From contig CM067359.1 in NCBI GenBank assembly GCA_034401795.1, positions 144,156,233-144,220,232 of the forward strand: 64,000 bases of DNA, written 5' to 3'. This document shows positions 53,901 to 64,000 of the stretch, in pieces. The stretch is from Chaetoderma sp. LZ-2023a (Eukaryota; Mollusca; Caudofoveata; Chaetodermatida; Chaetodermatidae). The notes under the pieces are model-generated. The model was not told where the DNA came from. It made no database searches and was given only the letters and a program-made list of their open reading frames with translations. Every line of letters starts with the position of its first letter. Within the stretch, counting starts at the first letter, position 1. The translations under genes were made by a program, and so were the position numbers.

Positions 53901-53963
53901 CATTTATCCGATTGTGACTCTCTGTGAACCATTTTTCAACATCAATATCTGCAACACTCTTAA
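50945..53963 (-). pseudogene. C-terminal half of an unnamed large gene: helical region, FEN/PIN-like acidic motifs, Cys-rich end
   Basis: Blocks in order on the minus strand. 53963-53019: VEKWFTESHNRIN, VPSWRAFNEAV, LLGHLHILFNFLKAIGQHME. 53062-52733: ITHYARWGPVYTADM, GNFVVKRSEHCFNEIPVDQA. 52726-52469: NDEEAVGRLVQ. 52458-51775: CVIIDGHSLIQSL and RVDVVFDRY. 51770-51541: HEEADTRLILH and VCRNTDVFLM. 51540-51265: GFHAFTGCDSTSSFARFGKK. About 51130-50945: ACGCKTKCSRANCKCYV, a Cys-rich CXC/tesmin-like end. The acidic motifs D, D, EAD, D, GCD occur in the order of FEN1/PIN nucleases. Stops and shifts (near 53040, 52733, 52465, 51770, 51540) inactivate it. I have seen such proteins as uncharacterised invertebrate families, and no name is offered. 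Confidence 0.6.
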
Positions 53964-55034
53964 CCCTAAGGAACCTACGAGCCGTCTAGATGGCGCGCAA
54001 AAAGCGTATAAATAAACCTACGAGCCGTCTGGACGGTTTTCAACAAGTTGACCTAGAAAACTACGCGCCGTCTGGATGGCTTTAAGAGCACCAGTTTCCG
54101 ATCGCTAAATACGCAAGCATTACGGGCGTTTTATCCAATCAAACATAGCGTTACATTACGTCAGATGACTGAATTTTATAAATCCACTGTTGATTGGTCA
54201 ATTCAGTTTATTTACAAATTTCTACGGGAAAATATAAATAGTTTTCTGTGAATGAAATTCCTAGCGTAAAATCGTCAACGATAGCGTACCGATTCCTTTA
54301 TTTAACCGAGTACTCGATTCCCTGATGGCCGGAATCGCTTAGTGAGAATGTCTAACCTGATTTATAATTGCGTCGGTAAAATATTACATACAGCTGAACT
54401 GACGCTTACACAATTTAAAGTGTGCATCCTTACATAGCTTGCCCATTAATACCATTATATCACACCCGTCATTTAGCTTCTAGGGAGATATTGGCGTGCA
54501 TCTACGGTCTAATTTCTGTTCCTCAATCATCTATCATGATACCGCATGTTACGGGGCTGCTACTGGGTCAATACGGGCCCGTAACATGCATTATTAAAGT
54601 AATGCCAGTCATGAGACATTAGCTCTTTGAAATCACCTTTGTTGACTGTTCCAGTTTTATTTCCGTTTTCTATTGTTCTTTCATCTTGTAAATGTTTCTC
54701 CTCTTTTTTTCTTCAGGATCATATGGCGAATAGGACAGTTATCTGGTTGAGATTTCATGAAAATGATGATTCTGTAATTCTATCTTCTGCACTATTTTAT
54801 TAACCCCTACCATTCTGTCAAAATTTTAAATTTTCAAATTAAATTAAAAGAACTGGTGTTCTTGTCTCAACAGATTTGGTGGAAGATGTTGCTGTCGTAG
54901 ATAGCAACATCATCTACCAAACCAAAGTTGTTAAAAAATGTACACCAGTTTCTATTAGTAGAAGTAGAACAGTACCAGTTTTCCAGGCTATTGGCACATT
55001 AAAAGATAGAATATTGACATAAGAGTGGTAAGGG
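53964..55034. mobile_element. piggyBac-like MITE in the unnamed gene
   Basis: TTAA stands on both sides (53960-53963 and 55035-55038). The ends are CCCTAAGG and, inverted, CCCTTACC. The left end carries three copies of a CCTACGAGCCGTCTGGACGG-type subterminal repeat, as expected of transposase-binding sites. There is no transposase. The reading frame of the gene block at 53963 continues at 55038 when the element and one TTAA are ignored. Confidence 0.6.
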
Positions 55035-55038
55035 TTAA

Positions 55039-58000
55039 ATCTGATGCGCTTGATGTAAATCTACTGTACCATTTTATTTCGAATCACTTATTGTATAAGC
55101 TGCCATTGTAAACTACATGTATGTCAAATACAGTTTCTTCTATGTAAGAGTGTCATATTACTTAGTAGGACTGGTGATTAAATTGTTGAATATTTTGAGA
55201 TCGATTGGACTGGAAGATGTTGCTGCATTAGGTGACAACATGTTCCAGTGGTAAAGCTTGCGTATTAAAGGGTTGAATACTGTATTATTTGTAAGCTATC
55301 AGTGTAAATATCAAATAAAGTTTACTCGAAGTGAGAGGGAGAGAGAGAATCTCATCTTAGGTAATCAGATGGACTATGTATAGTAGATTTGTTGAATATA
55401 TCGAGTCCAATTTGATTGGAAACTGGCGTTGTTTTGGACAACAATAGATTCCAATTAAATTTGTCAAAATATACTCAACAGATTGTTTCTTTAGATTGCA
55501 GGTACTTTTGATCTTTATTGCTATTCATTCCTGGAGTATTACCCTTGCCCTAAGGGGAAAGAGGGTATTATGTGTGTGCATGCGTCCAGTATTGCATCTA
55601 AAAAACTACTGATCCGATTCATTTAAAATTTTAACACAACAAACCAACATAACCTAAACAAGGGTTTCCAGACTTTGTGTGATCATACATAAAGATTTAA
55701 CAAATTTGGATATGACAAAAACGGTAGGGTGGTCTCGGGGCGGTGGTTTACAATCTCTGATTACTCCTGTTCATAATGTTATTTATCAAGCATCAAGTCT
55801 TCGACAATGATGGTAAGTGAGTGATAACTAGATTGCTTGGTCGATGACGCATTATAGCAAATCCCCATGCTCACCACTTTGACCTCTTTACCCATCCCAT
55901 CCCTGGGGGAGTCTCCTCTGCACTCCATAATCACATACCAAATTTGTTTGAATTAGTTTCATTACACAGGGACTGGAGTGGATTGATTTGAAAAATCTGG
56001 ATGTCATCAGAGGAAGTGATCTGTGAGAGCAGGAGTTAAAATTAACATGAGCCAGAGGCTAGTAGAAATTGACCAGGGTTAATACAATGACCAGCCCAAT
56101 GGTAACAATTTCATTTGTCAACCCTTTAATGGTCATGGTGGCCAATGAATGCCTCTGCTGTGATCTTAAGAAATGCTGATTAACAGAGCAAGACTTTTTG
56201 AAAATTTACCACTAGAATGCTCGGTAATTGAGCCAGTCATTCCAGTTGTAAAATTTCAAAAATAGTCTTCCCTTGGTCTGTATAGAAAATTTGAAGGGCT
56301 AAAGTAGAATCTAGTAATCACTAGTCCTATCTGAACATAGTGGCTCATTTGGCTTAATTTCAATTCATGGAGAGGGTGCCAACTGGTGTGCAAGAGTGGT
56401 CTATGAAAAATCCAGAAATCTAGATAAATCTGGAAGACTCCAATCTCTGCTTACAACAAATTTCTTTTTCAAAACATGGAGATAATGAATGGACTCAAGG
56501 AGACAAGGTAGGTATGGGGATAATGAATGGACTCAAAGAGACAAGGTTGGTAGGTATAATTAATTCAGTCATCATACTAAAATGTAATTTTCTTTCGGAT
56601 TGAGAAATTAGGCTACAACCATCATTTGCCATGCCACATTGTATTCAGGACTTGTCACGAAAGGGTTAAACATAGTAAAAACTGGAATTGACAAAGGGAA
56701 GGACAGAGCAGAAATTTAAATTTTCTAATGGATAATTTTTTAGCTATGCCCCGCCCATCTCTACATAAGCTCCATCGATGATTTGCGCGTGTTGGGATCA
56801 GTTTATATACTTTGAATCCTGAATTCCAAATTTCATGGTAACCATAGATACAGCTAACTTGGTGAATATTTTGAAACCAATTTCAAGTACTTTGATTTGA
56901 CGGAAAGCTGTTGCTGCCCAACTCACCAGGTCAGCAAAGGCAAACTAATTCTAAAATATTCACCAGCTTTCCTTTATAAATTTTAATTTTTTCCATTAAA
57001 ATGAGGTATGGGCAATTCATCTCTTACCTTTATCTTGTGCACGTTACATTGTGTAGATTTCACTCTGCTGTCGCCGCTACTCTTATAACAAATTCAGTTG
57101 ACGTTTTGCCCCTCCCCCATCAGCCTCTTCCGACCCGAGCAGTGTCACAGCCTAATGTATTAGGTTGTCTCACATTCTACGCCCATAGGGCCATGATATG
57201 GTAAATCACCAGATTTGGTTATATTCCTTTAACTTTGACAGTCTTCCATCAACCCTACCGCCCCCCCCCCCCCCACACCCCTCTGGGAATGGAGCCTAGT
57301 GTAAATGGTGTCTCCCAATCCACAAGCATATCGGTAATTTACACAATAATTTTGATTGAATTCTACCAAAAGCTTTCTGAGGAGATGGATGGACAGACAG
57401 ACAGATGGAGGCGATTGTAATATCCCTGCAGTTTTTTCAAAACATGTGGGTATAATTAAGAGATTAAATTTAATTTATTGATATTTGATTCAAATCCCAC
57501 CCAATCTCAAATGATACATAGAGCTTATGTGAGATGCACATTAGCTGAGCCCTCAGGAATACGGTAGATAACAGTCGGCAGTCGATCCAGAACAGCCGCC
57601 GGCATAGCTGTCAGCCATTGATGTGTGTAGTAGCTGATCATGTTTCGAACGTACATCGTCATGTTTTAGTTCAAATATACTGTTTCCATACAAAAATTAG
57701 ATTATAGAGTAACACAAGTCATCAAATTTTTATTTTTATAAAATCCATGTTAGTAAATCCATTAGGCATAGCAGGAAAAACTGAGTCCGTTTAGAGTTTA
57801 GAAGCCATCGCCCATCAGTCACCTGCAAAAAATAGGAAGGATAAATTAGAAATATCCAAATTCTAGAAGTGTTATATTAAGACTTTAACAATCCAATTTT
57901 TTCATGAAAATTTAAATTTTCTCATAGACAATGCCCATATGCAGACCAAGAGCAAGTCATTCCAGTGATACATTTTCAAAAATAATCTTACTTTGGTCGG

Positions 58001-59872
58001 AAAATTTACATTTTCCTCGACAACTGCAGCAGTTTTGGTCTGACTCAAATGTTAAATGGTTAACAATATACATGTACGGCGCAAGGTCATAGGGATATAT
58101 AGTCCGAGTCTGCTCTGACTCAACCCGTCCCAGTGACAGATATTTGGACAGACTGTCACAGACTGACAGTCTGTCCAAATATCTGTCACAGGGGCAGGTT
58201 GAGTCAGAGCAGACTCAGACTAAGGGATATACTGGTAAACATTATGACCCGACAACGGGTGTTATGGTCATACACCACCCTCAGATTTTAGCGCATAAAT
58301 GAAATGAATAATATAATAAATGGTGGCCATATATCGTCCAAGGAGGGAGTATGACTACTAGTTACTGGATTAACCTTTTCAATCGACAATTGTGTTCTGT
58401 TGAATATTTTGAAACTAATTAAACTGGCTAAGGCAGCACCAGCTTCACATTGGATTCCAAATATTCAACATCTTACATTTATAATGACTGTAAATGTGGA
58501 GTTCTGGAATTGTTTTTGATTTTGGGCACACAAGTTTATTTCAGGGCCCCGGTTCTCTATATCTTTGATCAGAGGATACTGGCCACACAGTAAATGGTGA
58601 TAGAATGTTTGTAACCAGGGCAATAGTGAAATATTTGTTTTCTAAGGAATTATTTGTAAGTTCCAGTCATCAATGATTATTAGTAAATGTGCTGTTACTT
58701 GTAGGTTTTCAGTTACTCAATGACTAATTTAACCGAGAAAGTTATAGATTGTGTTAAGAGAGCAGCTGAACCAATAATATATAAATCAATTTTGTTTACC
58801 TCTGGTCGCGAAATCACAATAAGGTTATAGATAAACAATCCGATAATCTCAATCATCGATGCGTGTCTTTGTTTACAATTTCCGAGATAACTTACTCTTC
58901 AAATTACTAGCATTAATTAGGCCGAGTTGAGATGCGAAAGTTGTTAAATATATCGGCATCCCACTTCCCGATTGGCAATATCGTTAATCTAGTGATCTGT
59001 CTACTTTTTAGTTTGTGGCGTACAAGAAATATGCATAGATTGACATATTTGAACACATAACTATTTTGCAAAACAGCTGATCGTGTCGCCATCTTGCCGG
59101 AAAAATTAATATTCATGTATTCCCAACCAATCAGACGCATCAATCTTATAGTACGCGATACGGTGTTGCCAATAACGGGTAATGAGCTTGGTACTCGTAT
59201 ATTATATACGGGTACAATTCTACAAATTCCTGTCGTTCTCTGGCGATCTTTCACGATAAACGATTCCTATTTGGGACGCCGCTACGAAAAAATGTCCGAT
59301 GCTATAGAATCTTAGTGTAAAACATTCGTGTTCGCTTTTTAAACGGCTGAGTGCACCCAGTAATGCTACATAACATAAAATTTGCCATTTATTCGCTGTC
59401 AACGCTGAGAAACCCTGGTATGTGGTCGATTATGTATAAAGGAATTATTCAACATTGAATGAGGCCTCCCCCCAAAATCATGACCGGAATTTCTCGAAAT
59501 TTTACGGTACCATGACATAATATAATTGTCATTTTCACATCTTGTCGGATGAAAACCTTCACGAAACTTTGGTATCTGTTAGTTTTAATACCATTGTGAT
59601 TAATTTTATCAATGGCATTTGTAAAATTAAAAAAAACTTCGATAAACTTTGCAAAAATAGACCAATGTATTTATCCTATAAGGTGTGGCCATTTTGAGAG
59701 GCACGTTGACTAACTAAAATATATTTTATTCATACAAATTTTATATGTACTTAAAGGTATTTTATTGCCCTTTCTAATGATATATAGTTTTATATATAGT
59801 GATCTGTGACTTTGCCAAAAATAGTTAATATAGTTGGCATGGTAGCACTACGCCGCTATCACTCAGCTACCG
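55039..59872. other. no gene; many small palindromic and TTAA repeats
   Basis: Contains palindromic ~90-bp repeats (55190-55260, 55385-55495, 56870-56970, 58405-58480), foldback MITE copies (56115-56310; half at 57880-58060), a poly-C run (57260-57275), a strong hairpin (58101-58221) and a GA-rich tract (55334-55350). It may represent a repeat-filled intron of the split gene, since both gene halves lie on the minus strand around it. No exon recognised. Confidence 0.45.
58101..58221. repeat. strong hairpin with ~58-bp arms
   Basis: 58101-58158 and 58164-58221 are reverse complements with a few mismatches and a 5-base loop CAGAC. The inner 25 bp (TGACAGATATTTGGACAGAC and on) pair perfectly. 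Confidence 0.88.
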
Positions 59873-61684
59873 CTAACAGGCTAGGTTTCTAAGCAAGTTT
59901 CTAGCTTTTGGCCGTAGGGTTTTAGCACTTTTTTGTAAATTCTTGGTATGGCCCAGAGGGTTAAATACAGGAGATGGTTGCTTGCAGGTAAGTAAAATAG
60001 CTTTGTCAAGCTCATGTAATTTGGCTATCACATCATGCTTGAGCACTTTGTCCCTACCAATGGCGTGGTTGCTGTCATCTGTAGACTCGGTGTAAGGGCC
60101 ACGGTGCCACAGCATCATCTGAGTAGAATGGAATGTGTTTTTGCCATCTAGCGTGGCTTCTAGTACATCAATATTGTCACAAGAAGCGAGGATTAACTTT
60201 CTTGGTGTGTAAGGCATAATCACAGTTGGTACATAAATGCCACCATTTATCAAATTGTCTGAGAATATTTGTACCAATTGATGTCTCTATCCGCCTGATG
60301 GTGTCCATTCCAATTGTGCGTCCTGCTGAATGAAAAAGATCGACTAGCGTCTCAGATCGCGTCGCCTGATGAAGGGATAACCCCAGGCCAACATGTTTTG
60401 GTGTAAGCTCTCTATTGTCAGACACGGCATATACAATATCTTGCGCCAATCTTCACACTCTTGTCTTTGTTGAATCACCCTGATTGATGCCGTCATCAGA
60501 CTCACCAGCACCGTCACTTTCAAGTAGTTGTGTTCCATCCAACAAAACACTTAGGAACAAGTAGAGACTATCTGGAATAACCGCTTGGACATGCTCCTGG
60601 TCAATTTCCTTCCAAGCTGCAGTGTGGTCAAGTGTGTCTTGCAAATCAATTCGTAATTTTAATGCAGTGTGAACGAGTTCCTGCAAGTTCTCACCATATT
60701 GTTGAACGTTAGAAGATGCTGAATCGTCCTCGGACTCGGAAGACAATGATGATCGTGCAAGAGTCTTTGCAATAATGAAATCTGATGCGTCATTTGGATA
60801 CATCAGAAGAAAGGACTTGGAGTTTAATGGTCGTACAAAACTAGCCTTTGAACCAAGACACTGATGAACATGAGCATAGAATGTCTGTCTTCTTGAAACA
60901 TACTTATCTGGTGGAATAACATTTAACTTTTCACAGATCAGTCGGTACTGCTTCCAGACATCTCCCATATCATAAACATGTCCCAGTGACAATCCGTTCT
61001 GAAGTTCCTTGTTAAGACTGGCTAACGCTTGGTCCATACATTTGTCTGATGATTGACATAGAGCTTGGGCCTTCTGTGCCTTCCTTTCGAACTGTACTAA
61101 GCATTTCAAATGGTATTTACCTTCAGCAGCCAGTAGGTCAACAACATTAGTTGTTCTAACCCTCATTATTTCATCACAGTTAGCTAATGACATAATCTTT
61201 TCTGATAATGCAAATGTTGCTACACTGTGAATATTCAGAACTGAGCTTCCTTGGCAGAACATGCAGCGGTTAGAGTCAAATGATATTGCTTTTCCGTTTG
61301 TTCGAATACTAGAAGATGTATCTCCAGATGTTTCACCTCTATACGAACTAGTACTCGCGATAATCTTCTGCCGTATGCATTTCAGATGACCTTCAGATGT
61401 GAATGAGCTATAGCATGTTTTGTGCCACTTGATCGTTACGTGTCCCATTCATCTTCATCAATATTACTAAGATTATTGAGGAGTATTGTTGACTCGGTAT
61501 CTCTTAGTTGTCGTCTGTCTTTGGCAACCTGGGAAATCCGCCATTTGCCTTCAAACGAACCACACCCCAAGGGCTCGTGCTTTTCTAACTGACAAAAAAT
61601 ACAGAGGTTTAAATCTAAATCATCTCTAATTCTCTTCTTCCTTAGGACATGTACATGATTGAGTTCTGGACTTTCCATTTTCAA
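59873..61684 (-). pseudogene. N-terminal half of the unnamed large gene, zinc-finger-like
   Basis: Frames at 61684-61436, 61448-60453, 60550-60344, 60449-60177 and 60277-59873 follow one another. The first part has paired Cys/His modules: LCIFCQLEKHEPLGC, WHKTCYSSFTSEGHL, RCMFCQG, YHLKCLVQFERKAQ. They look like two C-x2-C...H-x2-3-C zinc-binding repeats. Later blocks are MAQDIVYAVSDNRELTPKH and LASCDNIDVLEATLDGKNTF, which I associate with the same uncharacterised family as the half at 50.9-53.9 kb. Lesions lie near 61445, 60480, 60350 and 60200. Strand and block order make it the upstream half of that gene. Confidence 0.55.
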
Positions 61685-62540
61685 TTTTCGTTGTAATTAA
61701 GCAACTAAAGCATTCAAGTAACATCTTATTATAGGGAGTATTGCGCATAACATTACAATATGCTGATTACACACGATCAAATTATACTTGACATAAACTA
61801 TACTAACAGACAGTAACAGTATGGTGAATGACTAGTGAATATATAGTAGCTAAATATATAGTGCACAGGATAAACCAAATAATACAAACGATGGAATGTT
61901 ATTCATGTAAAGATTATAATAGTGAAGACAATTTAAGTAAGCATAATGTAAACATGTTTTGGAAAACAACTTGCTACACAATAGTTGTTTTGACAGTAAT
62001 GACGATATCTATAATAGTTATAAGATATGTGATCAAATCTTCTTGGTCTAAGTCTCTTAATATACTGCTAACACTTTAAACTGGATCATAGTCACACATG
62101 TCTTAATATACTGCTAACAATTTTAACTGGATCATAGTCACACATGTTATGTAAGGCTAGTGGCAAACCTGTCCAGTCTGGGATTTTGTTCTTACAATTT
62201 CTGCTTGAATAGAGTGGTCAGTATGTGATAGCGTGATGCTGAATTCCGAAGTTGAATACACTAAGCGAAATGTAAAGATGCTTTACAACATGATACCCAA
62301 TAGTTAGTTTTACAAACTACTTGTCGAGCGCATAACGTAATGATGATGCCTATAGTACTTATGAGGTAGGCGACAAAGTCTTCTTAGGAGATAGTCAAAT
62401 ATGATGATCATACTAGATCTCTCAATATACACCTGACATATTAAACTGCGACGTAGTCACATCGGGTATGTACAACTAGTGGCAAAACTGGCCAGTCAGG
62501 AAGCTTGTTCTCATGATTTCCGTTTGAAGAGAAATCGTCT
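61685..62540. other. no gene; short tandem duplication
   Basis: A 46-bp unit is duplicated at 62055-62100 and 62101-62146 (TCTTAATATACTGCTAAC...). A third, diverged form lies near 62420-62470. The 83-codon ORF at 61828-62079 has one hydrophobic segment but no other support. Confidence 0.4.
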
Positions 62541-63141
62541 ATGAAAATAAGTGTGTGGAGTATGGAGTCGTCTTCAGGCAGTCCGAGGCAATTAAAAGGT
62601 GAAATAGCGTCCCTTATATACATGCTAAGGAAAAACAAACAGTACATGAATATCGGGGAACGCAACTTATTTTACAAAGCATACATACTATCACATATAG
62701 ATTATTGCTGTCTTGTTTATTATGTAGGTACACCGACTTTCTCAAGTAAATTAGAAAAATTACAAAAGCGTGCTGCAAGAATTTATCTTAGACGTCCCAT
62801 ATAGAACTCCATCAAAGCAATTATATGCCACCCTAAAGTGGACGTCGTTAACTGAGAGAATGGCTATAAATACAAATATAATGACATACAAAGCACTAAA
62901 CAACCTCATACCTAAATACATTAAAAATATGTTTACACCCATAGAGGAAGCACACGCACTAAATCTGCGATCAAAAACTTATGGGCACTTAAAGGCTCCA
63001 AAAATACGAACAGACTATGGTAAGAACAGCTATACATACTGTGCAACACAAATGTGGAACTCACTACCTCAAAAGATTACACAATCGACAACGTTTTCGT
63101 CTTTCAAATCCAACATATTCACTCATCTGAACGTGGGTTAA
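62541..63141 (+). pseudogene. CR1/L2-like LINE, C-terminal end of ORF2
   Basis: 5'-truncated fragment. In the first frame: LIYMLRKNKQYMNI, LFYKAYILSHIDYCCLVYYV, LEKLQKRAARIYL. After a shift near 62790: RTPSKQLYATLKWTSLTERM, ALNNLIPKYIKNMFTP, YCATQMWNSLPQKITQS and SFKSNIFTHL. These are the conserved post-RT motifs of CR1/L2/Jockey-type elements. Only the last third of ORF2 is present. A 3' UTR with (AAT)n at 63277-63291 follows. Confidence 0.8.
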
Positions 63142-63292
63142 GTAAGCGGCCCAAAATTTGCGTGAAAGTTTGTGCATGCGTACGTGTCAGTGCGTTGTTT
63201 TGTGAGGTAGAGTGTAAGTTTGGCCGCGTGGTTAAGAGAAACTGTCTGATTTAGAGTGTATGTGCGAGTTTCAAATAATAATAATAATTACT
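63142..63292 (+). other. 3' UTR and (AAT)n tail of the CR1/L2-like fragment
   Basis: Follows the stop of the LINE ORF and ends in CAAATAATAATAATAATTA, a simple-repeat tail typical of this LINE group. Confidence 0.5.
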
Positions 63293-63729
63293 GTCATATC
63301 GGAATTTAAACTAAGTCTGTCAGAATTTCTTTGTGTGTACATAGATGTATAAATTTGTATATATGTTAATGAGGGCCTCTGTTAGATCAGGTCGTGTACT
63401 TGAAGATTTACCCTCAATAAATAACGATTATTATGAAACATCCAAACCAAACCTGTGAATCAAATAACAATACCTATATTCTAATAAATAATAATATATT
63501 AAATTTTTGGATAAAGTATTTAAATATTTGCATAAACCAACCTAAAATAATAAAACCAAGAAAATCACATTTATGTGTTAATAATTTCCATCTATTATGA
63601 TGTAATTTTCTGGGTATATGCCGTGATTATGACGTTGAAACTAATCCAATTATTATATTTCTTGTATTTTCTGAAAGACATAACATCGGGGATTATCTTG
63701 CGGAAGAAAATTTAAATTACAAAATTTTC
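63293..63729. other. no gene; AT-rich
   Basis: AT-rich sequence with AATAAA strings (63416 on). No ORF or recognised repeat. Confidence 0.35.
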
Positions 63730-63960
63730 TCCCCCAGTGGTCAAGACTGACCACTATGTCCAGAGAAATGCAAAATTGAGATTGTCATCCACCCCTATGA
63801 TGTAGAGGACACTTGAGAATTCATTCAGCATGGGTGACGGCTTCTAACAAGAAATGCCATCAAAAAATTTGTTTGTGGACTTGGCCGGCCGAGTATGCGG
63901 GAAGTATTTGAGATACTTCTCAAATACTTCTTACACGTCTTATAGAAGACCAAAGTATGG
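63730..63960 (-). repeat. dispersed repeat, inverted copy of 45485-45665
   Basis: Shared words include GACTGTCATCCACCCCTAT (inverted), TGCAAAATTGAGA and TGATGGCATTT. The inner end carries the TTGGCCGGCC palindrome seen at 45493. It is possibly part of a hAT-like element. 63900-63925 also has a short palindrome (AAGTATTTGAGATACTTCTC). Confidence 0.55.
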
Positions 63961-64000
63961 CACAGATGTAAGTCTAGTGATGGACAGCGAGCCCCTCAAA

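Noticed and set aside
61828..62079. 83-codon ORF with hydrophobic segment
   Set aside because: Its end lies in a 46-bp tandem duplication, it is AT-rich, and a single hydrophobic stretch is weak evidence.
1..64000. tRNA or rRNA genes
   Set aside because: No convincing tRNA cloverleaf or rRNA segment was seen by eye. The SINE at 2370 was considered, but a tRNA-like head could not be confirmed.

Overview
The window is eukaryotic DNA, most likely from a marine mollusc or another lophotrochozoan. It has low gene density and dense nested transposons. It also carries dispersed elements with ~155-bp internal repeats whose ends resemble elements described from bivalve and gastropod genomes. That assignment is an inference from repeat style. 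No ordinary host gene with recognisable exons was found. Nearly all coding capacity belongs to mobile elements, to a decayed DNA-virus-like gene block, and to one large broken gene of a family I cannot name.

Layout. 1-4165: DIRS-like tyrosine-recombinase retrotransposon D1, with reverse transcriptase (RT), RNase H and a recombinase split by a SINE. 4166-6460: half of a ~1.2-kb repeat, a LINE 3' fragment and a DIRS RNase H fragment (D2). About 6480-13752: a compact, comparatively GC-rich block of about a dozen small genes on both strands, including a probable packaging ATPase. A Penelope-like GIY-YIG fragment and a GTGA microsatellite (7053-8174) sit inside it. 13755-18164: D2-type recombinase, internal complementary region and right terminus, interrupted by two tandem copies of the 1.2-kb repeat and a long hairpin. 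18165-22140: gene-poor, with ~640-bp tandem repeats. 22140-25053: very decayed DIRS-like element D4. 25070-33700: dispersed repeats, and a hAT-like MITE (26623-29289) containing an intact Tc1/mariner element (27231-28820). 33760-41310: DIRS-like element D3 with both inverted termini and an internal complementary region. 41311-46123: tandem repeats and a Helentron-like element (42821-44522). 46137-50036: a minus-strand non-LTR retrotransposon with a 13-bp target duplication. 50945-53963 and 59873-61684: the two halves of a broken minus-strand gene whose acidic motifs follow the order of FEN/PIN-type nucleases and which ends in a Cys-rich region. Its C-terminal half is also interrupted by a piggyBac-like MITE. 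62541-63292: 3' end of a CR1/L2-like LINE.

How it fits together. The elements are nested, which gives a relative chronology. D1 inserted into a 1.2-kb repeat and later received the SINE. The SINE ends with the same 3' sequence as the LINE at 46-50 kb, which suggests that LINE mobilised it. The virus-like block is cut at both sides against DIRS sequence and later took in the Penelope fragment. Its genes share a TTTAA-plus-TATA motif directly before their start codons, often between divergent pairs.

The two observations I consider most worth following are the virus-like cluster with its shared start-site motif, and the gene family with FEN-like acidic motifs. Both are decayed here, so intact relatives would have to be found elsewhere.
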